The notes below the pieces were generated by a model. The model had not been told where the DNA came from and did not search any database. It worked only from the letters and a program-made list of their open reading frames with translations. The translations under genes and the position numbers were made by a program. Shown here piece after piece: positions 11,749 to 22,778 of a stretch of DNA of 64,000 bases. Origin of the DNA: Enchytraeus crypticus (taxonomy: Eukaryota; Annelida; Clitellata; Enchytraeida; Enchytraeidae); the NCBI GenBank assembly GCA_905160935.1, contig CAJHZI010000438.1:793501-857500 (forward strand), given 5' to 3'. The first letter of the stretch is position 1. Every line of letters begins with the position of its first letter.

Positions 11749-14158
11749 GTCGTCATCATCGTCATCATCATCATCATCGCTCATTCTTACAGCAACTCTT
11801 AAAACAAAGTCTTATTTAAATTTGTCTTCGAGGAGTATTCAAGAAGCAGCCGTTTCGCTCATATTTAGCCTTCTGATGGCTTTTAGTTGTAATTTTACTC
11901 TCAGTGTAAAGACTAGTGCTATGGACTTGCCAAGTGGCAGTACAATGAGAAACCTTGTAGGCGTACAGCCTGACTTCGTGGTGCGGGTGTTTGATGAGAT
12001 TGAGCAGAGGTCTGAGAGCTCCCGCTTCTAACTCCGTGTACTTACCCTTAGTCGTCACCGCTATCCTAACAATCAATCCGTTAAATAATCAATCAATCAG
12101 TCAATCAATCAATCCGTTGAATAACCAATCAATCAATCAGTCAGTCAATCAATCGATCCGTGGAATAATCAATCAACAAATCGATCCGTTGAATAACCAA
12201 TCAATCAATCAGTCAATCAATCAATCGATCCATTGAATAATCAATCAACCAATCAATCCGTTGAATAACCAATCAATCATCATCATCATCATATTCTCTT
12301 GAATCCCAGTTTAACTAGGGTCGGGATACAAATATACTGTCCCAGATCTTCTCTGTCCTACATCATATTTATTACAGCCAACCCCCTATTTGAGACTTTT
12401 CCATTCGTTTACATTTTTGTAGCAATTTCTGGAGCCTAGGCGCTCACCAACCATATGTCCTTTCTGACGTTGGTATGGATCTTAGTGCTTTAGTCGCCTT
12501 CAACGACACTTGCAGTTACCAGTTGGTCAATTCTTCAAACAACCTGGACACAACACGGGGAAAATGAATAAATAATCAATCAATCAATCAATGAACCAGT
12601 CATGAGTTTCAAGATCATATAGCAGGGACAAGAGATTTAGGAGCACCTGGTTCAAAAAAGCTCTGTACATTTAGCAGCTATAAGAAAACATTTGCAATTA
12701 AAATAAAATTTTGCATTGTCATAGAGCTTAACGTTTTAATTGGTATTGCTTGAATAAATCATTCGATCATTTAACAAATCACCAATAATTATATTAATAG
12801 CTAATAATTATTAAATATAAAACATAACGGCACACTGAGACAGGAAGCACAGATGCTTGTTTATAAGGAAATTTTTTAACTTTTTAAAGCAAATTACTAA
12901 ACCGTTAATCAATCGCTCAATCCGTAAAGCAAGCTCAAGTTAGCTATAAAGAAACTTAATGAAGATTTGCTATTCGTAATACATGATAAAATAAACTATA
13001 CAACTCAGGAATAACAAAGAAAATTTCAATTAAATCAGTCTCGGTCAATCCATTAATTCTGCCATCTGAGTGTCTAAATTGACTGAAACAACCTAGCATT
13101 TGCTAGAAAAGTTAACATCTGCTTTGGGTTTAACTTATATTTATTTGAAGACAAATACTTGAGCATAAATAATCACTGTAGCGCTAACCTCATCAATGCA
13201 CCCACAGCATAAATTAGCACTTCAGACTCCTCGTCATCAAGTAACGTGACCAGCTCCTTAACAGACTGAGACTCTACTGCCTTCTCCTTACCAGCCAGCG
13301 TTATACTGTCAATCAATCAATCAATCAATCAATAGTCAATCAATCGCCTCCTTACCAGTAAGTGTTATACTATCAATCAATCAGTCAATCAATAAATCAA
13401 TCACTTCTCCTTACCAGCCAGTGTTATACTGTCAATCAATAAGTAAATCACTAACTCAATCAAATCTCCTTATCAGCCTGCATTATACTACCAATCAATC
13501 AATCAATCACATCTCTTTACAAGCCATTGCTATACCATCAATCGATAAGTAAATCATACACTTCGCCTTACCAGCCAACATTATACCATCAATCACTGGG
13601 TAAATCAATCATTACCCTTTACCTTCTTCTCTCTATCAGATAAAATCAAATCGTTACGTAATCACATAATCGATCAATTAGTCAGTCAACTACTCAGTCA
13701 ATCTATAAATAAATTAATATTTAATTTAATTAATCATTCAGTCAACTATTAGTCAATTAATAAATCAATCAGTCCATAGATTTGTAGTGATGTTTGCTGT
13801 TGGGAACGTCCCTGACATCATCCCAGGATGAGGAAATGGACGTTAAACCTTTATTATTAATATTATTATTATTATTAATTCAAGTAAGATCAGCTCTTTC
13901 TTCATAAAATCACTCTGCCACTTCCTTATCTTTCCAGTTAAGCCATTAGTCAATAAATCAACAAAGGAATCAATACATTTTTTTCAATACATTAGCTAAA
14001 CAATAACTTTAATTCATTTCATAAATAACTCACTCAAACGCCTGTTTTTGTTGCTAGAGTGTAACACATGCATGTATTGGCTAGTATGTCTTTATAAAGG
14101 TCAAAACCATTGTTTTTAATATGGACGTATCTGCTACAGTATATACCAATATATATAC

Positions 14159-14200
<42 letters not shown>

Positions 14201-14241
14201 ATTTATAATAAATATATATATATAACAATACATATACAATA

Positions 14242-14302
<61 letters not shown>

Positions 14303-17300
14303 TATATATAACAATACATACGCCAGCCCCATGATGGCACGTGCTGAATAAGCCCTGACGTCAGCTCGAGTGTGTACGAGTAGATCCGTTAGAATGGACA
14401 TGGCCCCACAGTTCAGAGCTGCCTGGACGTCGATCTTAAAGCACTGATGCAGGGTCTCAAGTATAATCACCTGTACAAATATCCGTTAGACTATCTAGAC
14501 ACGATAGAATATCTAGACACGATAGACTATCCAGACACGATAGACTATACAGACACGATAGACTATGTAGACACGATAGACTATGTAGACACGATAGACT
14601 ATCCAGACACGATAGACTATCCAGACACGATAGACTATCCAGACACGATAGACTATCCAGACACGATAGACTATCCAGACACGATAGACTATCCAGACAC
14701 GATAGACTATCCAGACACGATAGACAATCCAGACACGATAGACTATCCAGACATGATAGACTATCCAGACACGATAGACTATCTCGATCAAATACTACTG
14801 TATCAAATACTACTGTATCAAATACTACTGTATCAAATACTAATGTATCAAATACTACTGTATCAAATACTACTGTATCAAATACTAACGTATCAAATAC
14901 TACTGCAGTAACTCCATATGTTGACCAAGCAGAAGAGAGTGTTGAGAGTAGATTTGACAGAGTCAGTAGAGAAATAGTTTTAAAGCGATTAATTAAGACT
15001 GAGATAGGAATTTTATAATTTTCTTGACATTGTGATATGATTTGTAATACTGAGCTACACTCACAATGATGTCGTCCAGTTCACTCGTTAACTTGACGAT
15101 AAACACCTCCATGAGATGTTCTCCCAGCATTTCCTCCACAGCTGAAATCAATCAAATACATCAAATAATCATTAATCAATCAATTAGGCAATATATATAT
15201 ATAAAATCAATGAATCAAAAAATCAACAATAAATCAATCAATGTAGTAATCATTTAGTCAGATTAAATCATTTAATCTGTCGTTCAACAATCTATCCCTA
15301 GACAATCAACATTCTACCACTAGACAATCTGTGTTTTGTTACTGACCTTGATTGAAGAGTGCTAGACGGGAGAAAGCAGCGTGCGTGTGTTTGCGCACAC
15401 TTGCTACAGGATCCTGAAACAAGCAGGACAACGGTCCTATAATCTTGTGATCTATGAAGCCCCTCCTACCGACTGCATGACCTGTCAATCAATCAATCAA
15501 TCGGTCCATCAACCAGATCAAGCATGCGATCAATCAATTCGTTTATTCAATGAAACAAATCAAGAGGACAGAATATGCAGTATCAATGCTCTATGAGTCA
15601 ACTCAGAGATTAAAGGCTCACTAAACATGAAGCCAAAGACATTGCTGAAGGTGTACTTGAAAATGAAAAGAAGTTTAAAAACTGTTACCCCATGCCAAAA
15701 ATATCATTGTGGTTTTATAAGTTATTATTAAACCATAACGACGTTTTTGGCACGGGGTAATAAAGCTGTTAACTGGTAATAACTTGCTAATAGTTAGACA
15801 TTGCATTCATGTAAAACTGGAAAGAATAATACCTAGACTTCTAAGTTCAAACTTCCTACTATAGTAGCAGTACATACTAGTATACTGTTAAGGTATTACT
15901 GATATTTTATTGAAAAGAGTTTAACAGATTGTACTGCATGGTATTTGACACTGATTTGCAACTTTGTTTACCTGCCATGACATAAATACATTCTGCCGTC
16001 TTACAACGAACTGTCGTATCTTGATCAAATAAAGAATGCTTCAAGCGCTCCAGAGTACCTGATCAATCAATCAATCAATCAATTAATCAATCAATCAGCC
16101 TATCGATCAATCAATCAATCAATCAGCCTAACGATCCACCAACGGCAGTAATAGAGAGTAGACCTACTTCAAAGTAAGTTAAAGGCCTACTTCAAAGGCC
16201 TACTTCTTTACCTACCTCCTTTGCCTACCTAACCTACTTCTAACCTACTAATTACCCTATTTCAAATGCCTACTTCTAAAGCCTACTTTAAAATAGGTTT
16301 ACTTTAAAGTAAGCCTATTTCAAACTTCTTGTATACCTGATCAGTTAATCAATCAATCAATACTCAATCGTTCAATCAGACAATCACTCAATCGAACAAT
16401 CAATCAATCAATCAATCAGTCTATTGATCCATCAACGGTCGTAAGAGACAGTACTTAAACATTCCTATCTACTTGATCAATCAATCAATAAATTCATCTA
16501 TCAACCAATCAATAAATCGATCAATCCATCTATATATCAACCTGTAAAAATATAAAGTCATGGTTAAATAGGAAGCTCTTTAAGCGTTCCAGTATCCAGT
16601 AAGTGAACTAGATCATTTAAGTAAATAGCCACTATTCAACTTATTACTCCTCCAGCCTAATCCTACAGCGACGATAACAACAATGTCTTAGAATATTTTC
16701 ATTGTCACCAATTAATACAGCGAAATGTTAAATATGTCAATGAAGTTGGTAAGCTAATGTTAACGTCAGTTTCCTCACTCGAAAGTGAAGTTAGTGACGG
16801 GCGAGCCTAGGATTTGAACTCCGCACATACTGATCCGTCATCGAATAACTTACCGACGTTGGCAATTTAATGAGTAGCAGCTGGTCAATGTACATGATGA
16901 ACAAAATCTAATTAATATTTTCTAATAGAGATTTTATTGGTTGAATTTGACGAGAAACACTAAGAAGCCGCACCAAGCTTGATGGCGGTAGCAATGTGTT
17001 CAGGATCTTTGAGAAAATCACAAAGTGTCATCAGAGCCCTCTGTCGTGTGATCAACACGTCCGACTCTAACTCCCTGTTCTGTGCACAGCAATCAATCAA
17101 TAAATCAATGAATCAATCGTAAAGTCAGTCTGTCAACAAATATGGAAGTCAGCTGATTAATCAAGCAATTAATCAATCAGTCAAAACCTTAAAATTTGAA
17201 AAAATCCAAAAATCTGCTTAAATAACAATTTTTATCATGATATTGCAATTAAATGCTAAATAGCATGCATAAATCACGATTAACAGTGAAACCTTCAACT

Positions 17301-17937
17301 ACAAATTTTTATTTGCACCCAAAAAGCTCACAAGCAATATTGTGTATTATATACAAAATTGTTCTTGTAACATAATTATCCTTACCTCAGCCCATATTCA
17401 TCAAGAGTTGGCTTGAGTCCAAAATCATTCACTAATACAAATATAATATCTAAGCAACATATAGAACGTATAATATGTAACAATTTAACTAAATTTTCCA
17501 ATCCTTGGAAGTCTTCGTTTGAATCACACCAGTCTTTGCTTTCTTATGAACAGTTCCATAGGCAGTCGAAGACCCACCTTTTCCATCTCTCTTTTCCATC
17601 CAGTGTCCATGAGTTTCGACTAGCGCGTAAGCCTCCATTTCTTTAATTCCCTTTATCTTTGGACTGATTTTCTGGATTTTGGAATCTGCACCATTTTCGG
17701 ACCTTCTTTTTGCTCGCTGGCTTGATTTTGTCTCAATAGTGCTCGATGTTGTCATTGATGACTGTAGCACTCTAATAGTTGTTATGTTATGTTATGCTAA
17801 ATTTTCTAGGTGTAGTAGGAGCGGAAATGTACCAGACGCGGCAGAGCCCTGTCTCCAAACGCCAGAGTTGAGCAGGTGACATCAATCTTGGCTGGTAGAG
17901 GACAATTCAAGGTTGTGACGTGTAATGTCTGACTCAT
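10920..17937 (-). CDS. RSPH14: Radial spoke head 14 homolog, armadillo-repeat protein (10 coding exons, complete)
   Basis: RSPH14 is an armadillo/HEAT-type protein of the ciliary radial spoke. Coding exons in transcript order: 17833-17937, 16974-17079, 15972-16058, 15347-15481, 15065-15141, 14322-14470, 13189-13305, 11954-12065, 11511-11573, 10920-11003. Every border is AG/GT and all phases join, giving 1035 nt, 344 codons plus stop; the vertebrate protein is about 348. Landmarks: N-terminus [20 protein letters not shown] (26-35); [19 protein letters not shown] (about 44-62); [11 protein letters not shown] (about 101-111); [10 protein letters not shown] (221-230); [19 protein letters not shown] (about 262-280); [12 protein letters not shown] (about 301-312); ending LKVVLWKP. 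Introns hold SINEs, minisatellites and decayed copies of exon 3 and exon 7 edges. Seven of nine acceptors follow GATT-type arrays. Identification rests on remembered alignment to vertebrate RSPH14 (RTDR1). Confidence 0.93.
11320..11411 (+). repeat. SINE-A copy, 3' two-thirds
   Basis: B box GGTTCAAATCC at 11341-11351, then CTGGGCTTGCCCGTCACTGACATCGC and the GAGGAAACTGACGTTAACATTAGC end. The head upstream (11250-11320) is rearranged. It lies in the last RSPH14 intron. Confidence 0.85.
11632..11782. repeat. (ATC)n / (GAT)n microsatellite
   Basis: About 150 bp of CATCAT with a few CGTC interruptions, in an RSPH14 intron. The poly-His, poly-Asp and poly-Met frames across it are artefacts. Confidence 0.95.
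12066..12290 (-). repeat. GATT-type array ending at RSPH14 exon 8 acceptor
   Basis: Read on the sense (minus) strand this is GATTGATTGATT with about five interspersed TTATTCAACGGATT units, ending GATTGATTGTTAG exactly at the exon 8 acceptor (12066). Confidence 0.85.
12285..12560 (+). repeat. Repeat E, copy 1
   Basis: Begins in a CATCATCAT run and contains TTGAATCCCAGTTTAACTAGG, then TAGCAATTTCTGGAGCCTAGG, then CGCTCACCAAC, then TTCTGACGTTGG, ending at a tetranucleotide array. A second long copy is at 33300-33585 and a fragment at 45522-45590. Each sits against a different simple repeat, so it may target microsatellites or end in one. Confidence 0.8.
13347..13590 (-). repeat. Five tandem decayed copies of the RSPH14 exon 7 acceptor edge
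   Basis: Each copy holds the exon 7 acceptor plus the first 22-25 exonic nt, separated by GATT-type spacers, about 57-60 bp apart: 13347-13373, 13404-13433, 13465-13492, 13511-13537, 13561-13590. The second copy matches the true edge (13281-13310) at 29 of 30 positions. Copies keep the TATAAnnnTGGCTGGTAAGG core. Confidence 0.9.
13780..13880 (+). repeat. Repeat T copy (ATTATT tail)
   Basis: Contains GGGAACGTCCCTGACATCATCC, then GGATGAGGAAATGGACGTTAAACC, then TTTATTATTAATATTATTATT. Same family as 18897-19260, 42980-43080, 45625-45720, 57820-57905 and 61685-61740. Confidence 0.85.
14150..14306. repeat. (AT)n microsatellite
   Basis: About 155 bp of AT units with short CAATA interruptions, within 16 bp of the RSPH14 exon 6 donor. 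Confidence 0.95.
14488..14790. repeat. 18-bp minisatellite, about 17 units
   Basis: Unit GACTATCCAGACACGATA, very homogeneous, in the RSPH14 intron just upstream of exon 6. A mirrored YPDTID / VWIVYR open frame is a repeat artefact, not a gene. Confidence 0.95.
14797..14908. repeat. 15-bp minisatellite, about 7 units
   Basis: Unit TATCAAATACTACTG, directly adjoining the 18-bp array. Confidence 0.93.
15685..15760. mobile_element. 76-bp palindromic MITE-like element
   Basis: The two ends are inverted copies about 36 nt long: TTACCCCATGCCAAAAATAT at the left against TTACCCCGTGCCAAAAACGT read from the right. Six differences were seen in 36 positions, most of them C/T or G/A at CpG sites. It could fold into one long hairpin. 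It lies in the intron between RSPH14 exons 3 and 4. Confidence 0.75.
16140..16330. repeat. CCTACTTC-rich direct/inverted repeat
   Basis: Multiple GCCTACTTC / CTACTTTAAA units on one side and TACTTTAAAGTAAGCC palindromes near 16300. In the intron between RSPH14 exons 2 and 3. Confidence 0.6.
16316..16600 (-). pseudogene. Decayed copies of RSPH14 exon 3 5' edge
   Basis: On the sense strand, the true exon 3 begins after GATTGATCAG at 16058 and encodes [13 protein letters not shown]. About 500 bp upstream, 16553-16600 encodes [12 protein letters not shown] in one frame, a clear copy of the same exon. Two further candidate acceptor edges, GATCAGGTATACAAGAAG near 16337 and GATCAAGTAGATAGGAATG near 16474, also follow GATT arrays but are much more diverged. 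Confidence 0.7.
16752..16863 (-). repeat. SINE-A copy
   Basis: GCTAATGTTAACGTCAGTTTC, then GTGACGGGCGAGCC, then an A-box remnant at 16850-16863. In the intron between RSPH14 exons 2 and 3. Confidence 0.88.
17500..17795 (+). pseudogene. LINE-1x 3' fragment
   Basis: A 44-codon tail ([18 protein letters not shown], ending ARKPPFL stop at 17643) matches the C-terminus of the 8800-9605 copy. The 3' UTR that follows contains GGACTGATTTTCTGGATTTTGG and GTCTCAATAGTGCTCGATG. It lies just upstream of RSPH14 exon 2 on the opposite strand. Confidence 0.85.
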
Positions 17938-18896
17938 GCTGAGAGAGTGACAGCTCGCATTAGGCGTTAAAATTCACAGGAATCACAATTTTTCGTAAAT
18001 GACAAAATATTATCAAATTCTCCATATAAGTGAAAGCCTGAAAACAGCAGTTCAATAATAAGATTTCATTTAAAAATATAACGAAACTTATCAAGGAAGT
18101 GGATCATTAATCCGGAGGAAGTCCATCATAAATCCGGAGCATAATTTATGATGTGGTTTTATTTGACTCATTTAAAATAAATGTAACATAAAAATTTAAC
18201 CATCTTCAAAATATGATTTAAACTTTTAGATTGTTCGCATATTACGGCCTAGAAAGTATCTATTTGACAATTTAAATATTGCAGCTAAATAAAACACTCA
18301 AATCAAGGAACACAATAACAAAAACAAACTTGTAAATTTTCTAGGCATACGTTGCCATAGTAACAACGATCGAGAAACAAGATACGCAAAAGAAAACGAG
18401 AGGTTATTCTTTATTGCAACAGTCGTAAGAACTTTTTATTGAAAAATTTAAGTATTTAAGTAGAAGTACTTAAATGCTTTCAAAGAAAACATTAATACAG
18501 TTTCTGCTTCACGAATGTTTTTACTATTTAATATTTAATAACTCTTTTAGCAATGGCAGGATTTCAAATCTTAAACAGAGAGGTATTCTCCGTATTAATA
18601 ATATTTATTTCTTTATTCGTCATAAACAGACAGGATCAAGATATAACACACACACATATACACACACATACACACATGCACATACGATCATAGAACAATC
18701 AAAATGCATTATAAGACTAGTGTTACAGGCCCTTGTGACTTCCTTAATCAGTATAATTATGTTAAGTTAAGTTAAGAAACTTAGTAAGAATTCCTACTAA
18801 TTCCAGCACTAGCATTAAACGCTTCGAAAATTGTATACCCGCTTCTACCAAAAGACACTCTATTGTCTATAACCATAGAACATTTTATATGCTAAT
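17938..18896. other. Upstream of RSPH14; no gene found
   Basis: Contains the presumed RSPH14 5' UTR and promoter on the minus strand, plus a short CA array at 18646-18680. No TATA box can be assigned with confidence. Confidence 0.4.
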
Positions 18897-19260
18897 AATA
18901 ATAATAATAATAATAAAGGTTTAACGTCCGTTTCAGCATCCAATGAAGATGTCAGGAACTTCCTCATAGCACACGTCACTACAGATCAATTCACCCAGAC
19001 TAATCTGAAAAAGAAATTTGAGGATAAAATATAAGGTCCTAAAATGAAAACCGGCCCGGTGACCAAAAATTGTCGGGATAGATAGCATACTATGTCTATG
19101 GTGGGAAAAGATATGTCTTCAGCTTGCCAGAAAAAGTTGAAAGAGAAGAACAAGAGCGAAGATTAGTAGGTAAAGAGTTCCAGATCATGGGTGTTGCGTG
19201 AGAGAATGAAAGTCTGCCTCTTAGAGTAAAAATACGTAGAGACAAGGTCCAATACTAAAC
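18897..19260 (-). repeat. Repeat T, longest copy
   Basis: Reads (on minus) towards a TTATTATTATTA tail at 18897. Contains the domain TAACGTCCGTTTC...GATGTCAGGAAC and further upstream a region with AAGAGTTCCAGATCATGGGTG and GAGAGAATGAAAGTCTGCC, resembling a LINE 3' UTR. It is the most complete member here and may be a LINE/SINE partner family. Confidence 0.7.
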
Positions 19261-20098
19261 GTCCTATTGGCTGCGAAGCCGTTCAGCCTACAATTTGAAT
19301 CTATCCCCTACATTTTCGAAAAATGTGCACTTGAATTTCAGTTGCAATTAACTATATTCTATTTAATTAAGAAAATTCTATATATTATTATTTTTTTTGC
19401 TAAATATATTTTTTGCTATACTACAGTTGAACTTAATTAGAGTCTAAATTGTTTAGAAATAAATATTTTAAATCATGATACAAGAACTTCCAACAATTGT
19501 GACTGTCACAGTTTACTTTAATATGCAAATTGCCAGTCATGATGCAATTAATTGTCCACGGTATCCAATCGCGACATTTTCAATACGGCAGTTATTCTTT
19601 TGCACTCAAATTGTCATATTTGAATATTTGCAATGGTTAAACTAGGCAAATTATTGTTTTAAAAATGACATGAATTTAGAGTAGAGCTTGCAGATATTTA
19701 AGGCTAATGACGATATCAAGTTAGGTCGTCATTCAATACTTAAAGCGCAGGCTTTTATACAACGGTTAAACGTGGTTATATCTGGGTACAACCAAGCTTT
19801 AAAAACCAGTTCATTTATAGTAACTCTGGGAAATCTAATATAACATTTAGACTCCTACTTTACCGGAAAATGTTACTTATAAAATCTCTCAATATCAGAA
19901 TTAGAGTGCTACTGATTTCCATGACCATAGTGAGAAAAAGAGCATAACTACTCAAATAATTAACTCATGACTGAATATGTCTGCGAAAGCATAAATTTTA
20001 GCCAAAAAATGTAGTAATATCCAAAAATGTTGGTAATGTAAACCCATACAGAAAACTACCAATAATGTTGGCTGCTATGGTTCCGGTGGTCTAGATGA
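19261..20098. other. No gene found
   Basis: AT-rich sequence without a conserved ORF or recognised repeat. Confidence 0.4.
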
Positions 20099-20356
20099 AT
20101 GACAGTGCTACTTCGAAATTATTGCGCAATACTTACTGTGGTTTTATTATACCTTTATGGTCTGCCCAGTAATGTGAGAGTATTTGGAACAGAAGATTGG
20201 CATCAGTGGAACGAAGTGCGCTTGAATGACAATAGGAAGAAGAATTTCAGACAAGTAAAAAGGCTTGCCAAATCGCTGAGTTTTGAAAGTTACAGGGCTA
20301 GATTATATTTTATGCGTTGCTTGACAGCCAGAGAGCCCGTGAAGATTGCGAAGTAA
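20099..20356 (+). CDS. Small ORF with signal-peptide-like start (uncertain)
   Basis: 85 codons. The start is hydrophobic (MTVLLRNYCAILTVVLLYLYG), followed by a basic region containing RKK and KR. A donor-like GTGAGAG follows codon 25, so it might be a first exon. I recognise no family, and no partner exon was found. In AT-rich DNA an ORF of this size can arise by chance. Confidence 0.22.
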   Translation: MTVLLRNYCAILTVVLLYLYGLPSNVRVFGTEDWHQWNEVRLNDNRKKNFRQVKRLAKSLSFESYRARLYFMRCLTAREPVKIAK

Positions 20357-20799
20357 AGAAAGGCAGTGAGACTGAAGTCTAGAGATCTATGTCTTAATCT
20401 ATGTCTTAACAATACGGAATTAAGAACAATTCTTATTAAGAATAATTCTTTATTCATTTTCAAATACGCTAAGTCAAATGATTTCATATAAAAGCATTTT
20501 CTGCAACACTTTCAACAAGCTGAAGAAGTATTAGCAAGAAGCAAAAAAACAAAGCACAAGATATTGTAATCATAGAGACCTATATGTTGTGTATACAAAT
20601 AAAAATACTAATAACGGTTTAGTCTTTTTCTCATACAAGGATGATATCAAGGACGTCCTAACAAGGATGTATGTCACATGAAATTATGAAGAAAGAATAC
20701 CTTTAAAGGCTATATACTGTAATGCTTCTTGTATCTATTTTATCATAATTATTTTTATATATGGCGGTGCATGTGCAGCATACGTATTTCTTCAATAGC

Positions 20800-21180
20800 A
20801 AACTGTCCAGGTGTTCCAACCAGCATTACGCTGTCCCACATATCTGGAATTCTATTCCTTCACTCTGCGCACCCTCATGATCATGTGATCATGTAGCCAG
20901 CCGTTCCTCTTTTATACGAACAGTTTCATAGGCGAGATAATTTTCTCTTTGACCTCTCGTATCTGTTCAATGTTCATGAACTGAGACCAACACATAATTA
21001 CGTACCTCCATTTTGCTATAGTAGGCCTACTCTTCCTTGGACTGATAAGGCCTAGGTTACCTGTGGTTTGGTTTGCACCATTTATTGACCAACCACATTC
21101 TATTTATCGGCTTTGATTTGGTTCCATTTAGTGCTCAATGTGGTCATAGACAAAAGTAGCACTCTGTAGTTGTATCATAG
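20800..21180 (+). pseudogene. LINE-1x 3' fragment
   Basis: Contains CACATATCTGGAATTCTATTCC (remnant of PQIWNSLP), then ATACGAACAGTTTCATAGGCG, then TTCCTTGGACTGATAAGG, then GTGCTCAATGTGGTCATAG and CACTCTGTAGTTGT. Coding frame is destroyed. Confidence 0.82.
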
Positions 21181-21740
21181 GATAAAGAATTACTATATCT
21201 TTTATACATATTCTATATCTCTGAATCACGTCGCTATTGTTGAACGTGTACAATCGTAATTTATAACTTAATTTATAGTCGACATGAATAAGTAATAATT
21301 ACAGACACGGACTTCAGAGCGTAAATCGATAGGAATCGATTGAAGGTTATCACATATCAGTCAGCATGTGTTGAATTCTCACGCCAACTTTCATTTAAAT
21401 GCGTTTAGTCATGCACGATTAAACATTTAATATTGCTAATAATACCTTAAGCGCACCATTTAAACACTTATACCTGGATATAGAGTTTGACGTCCGTAAC
21501 CTACAAGTAAAGTCGAGCAGACTTAAAATTTATTCTGCAAAGTTAAGCAAAGGAAAAAATACCTTATTTTATGGACATTATAATTTGTTTTTAGTAATTT
21601 TCTGTACAGAAATATCACAGGATTCATCAATATGCCTAAATATTAGCTGAATATAAAAATTGGGTAAACCTCATATATAATGTTCATAATGTTGCATAGA
21701 ACCCCAGTTATAGATCCCCACATCATAAATCACCACGACA
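21181..21740. other. No gene found
   Basis: AT-rich sequence with no supported feature. Confidence 0.4.
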
Positions 21741-21743
21741 TCG

Positions 21744-21876
21744 CCACTGGCTGGAGTCAGTGACGATGTCGGTAAGTTATTCAACCGCGGATCAGTATGC
21801 GAGGGGTTCAAATCCTGGGCTCGCCCGTCACTGATATCGCTTTCGAGTGAGGAAACTGACGTTAACATTAGCTTTT
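21744..21876 (+). repeat. SINE-A copy
   Basis: Head CTGGCTGGAGTCAGTGACGATGTCGG, B box GGTTCAAATCC, body and AACATTAGCTTTT end all present. Confidence 0.9.
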
Positions 21877-22079
21877 TTCAGCTTTTTTACCACACCCTAT
21901 CCAGTCTCAGAAAAATGAAGCAGAGCGGATGTCGTAGATGAAGAATCACTAGAGTGGATGTATTAGATGAAGATGGAATCACTGAGTATGGATGTCGTAG
22001 ATGAAGATGGAATCACTGGATTGTGGATGGCGTAGGTGGACAGGTAACCACTGGAGTCCGGATGTCTGAGATGGAAAGA

Positions 22080-22100
22080 GAAAGAGAGAGAGAGAGAGAG

Positions 22101-22175
<75 letters not shown>

Positions 22176-22180
22176 CAGAG
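22080..22180. repeat. (GA)n then (GATA)n microsatellite
   Basis: About 22 bp of GA followed by about 70 bp of GATA units. Confidence 0.95.
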
Positions 22181-22375
22181 AGACAGAAAATAGCGATATG
22201 ACGTAGATCTCACAACCCCTCCCTCTGAGAGGTCAGTGATGGATGCTAGAGGGGAGTTGGAAGGTGGGGGGTTTTGAAATCTGAAAAATTATTAGGTGGA
22301 AGGTGGGTGGGTCAGGGTGAGCACACGGTGGAGAAATAAATTGATTTGGAATAGGAATAGGAATAGTAAAGTAAA

Positions 22376-22425
22376 TAGTGCTCAATGTTGTCATTGATGA
22401 CTGTAGTACTCTGATTGTTTTAAAT
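22376..22425 (+). repeat. LINE-1x extreme 3' end
   Basis: GTGCTCAATGTTGTCATTGATG then ACTGTAGTACTCTGATTGTT, the terminal segment of the family. Confidence 0.6.
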
Positions 22426-22599
22426 AAAGCTTTTATTAGTACATTGTTAATGCTAAAGCCTTGGATTAAGTAAATCATATCTACATATCGTCATATCTAC
22501 ACGTATGTGCGGTTAATGATTCAACTTTTCGGCACTAATAAATTGACAATGTCTTAAATAATCGGCGGATATCTCTAAAGATTTAATTATTCAGCATTT

Positions 22600-22778
22600 C
22601 AGGTGTCTCCAATGTCTTACCTATACGACGCTACAGGTGTCGCCAATGTCTTACCTATACGACGCTACAGGTGTAGTTAATGTATTATCTACACGACGCT
22701 ACAGTTGTTGTCAATGTCTTACCTATACGACGCTACAGGTGTCGTCAATGTCTTACCTATACGACGCTACAGGTGTCG
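22600..22778. repeat. 34-bp minisatellite, 5 units
   Basis: Unit beginning AGGTGTCGCCAATGTCTTACC and ending TATACGACGCTAC. Lies about 100 bp before the left end of the piggyBac relic. Confidence 0.9.

Noticed and set aside
11574-11819. Poly-His, poly-Asp and poly-Met open frames
   Set aside because: Direct translation of an (ATC)n microsatellite inside an RSPH14 intron.
12066-12290. CRISPR-like regular array of AATC units
   Set aside because: Simple tetranucleotide repeat in an animal intron; no distinct spacers.
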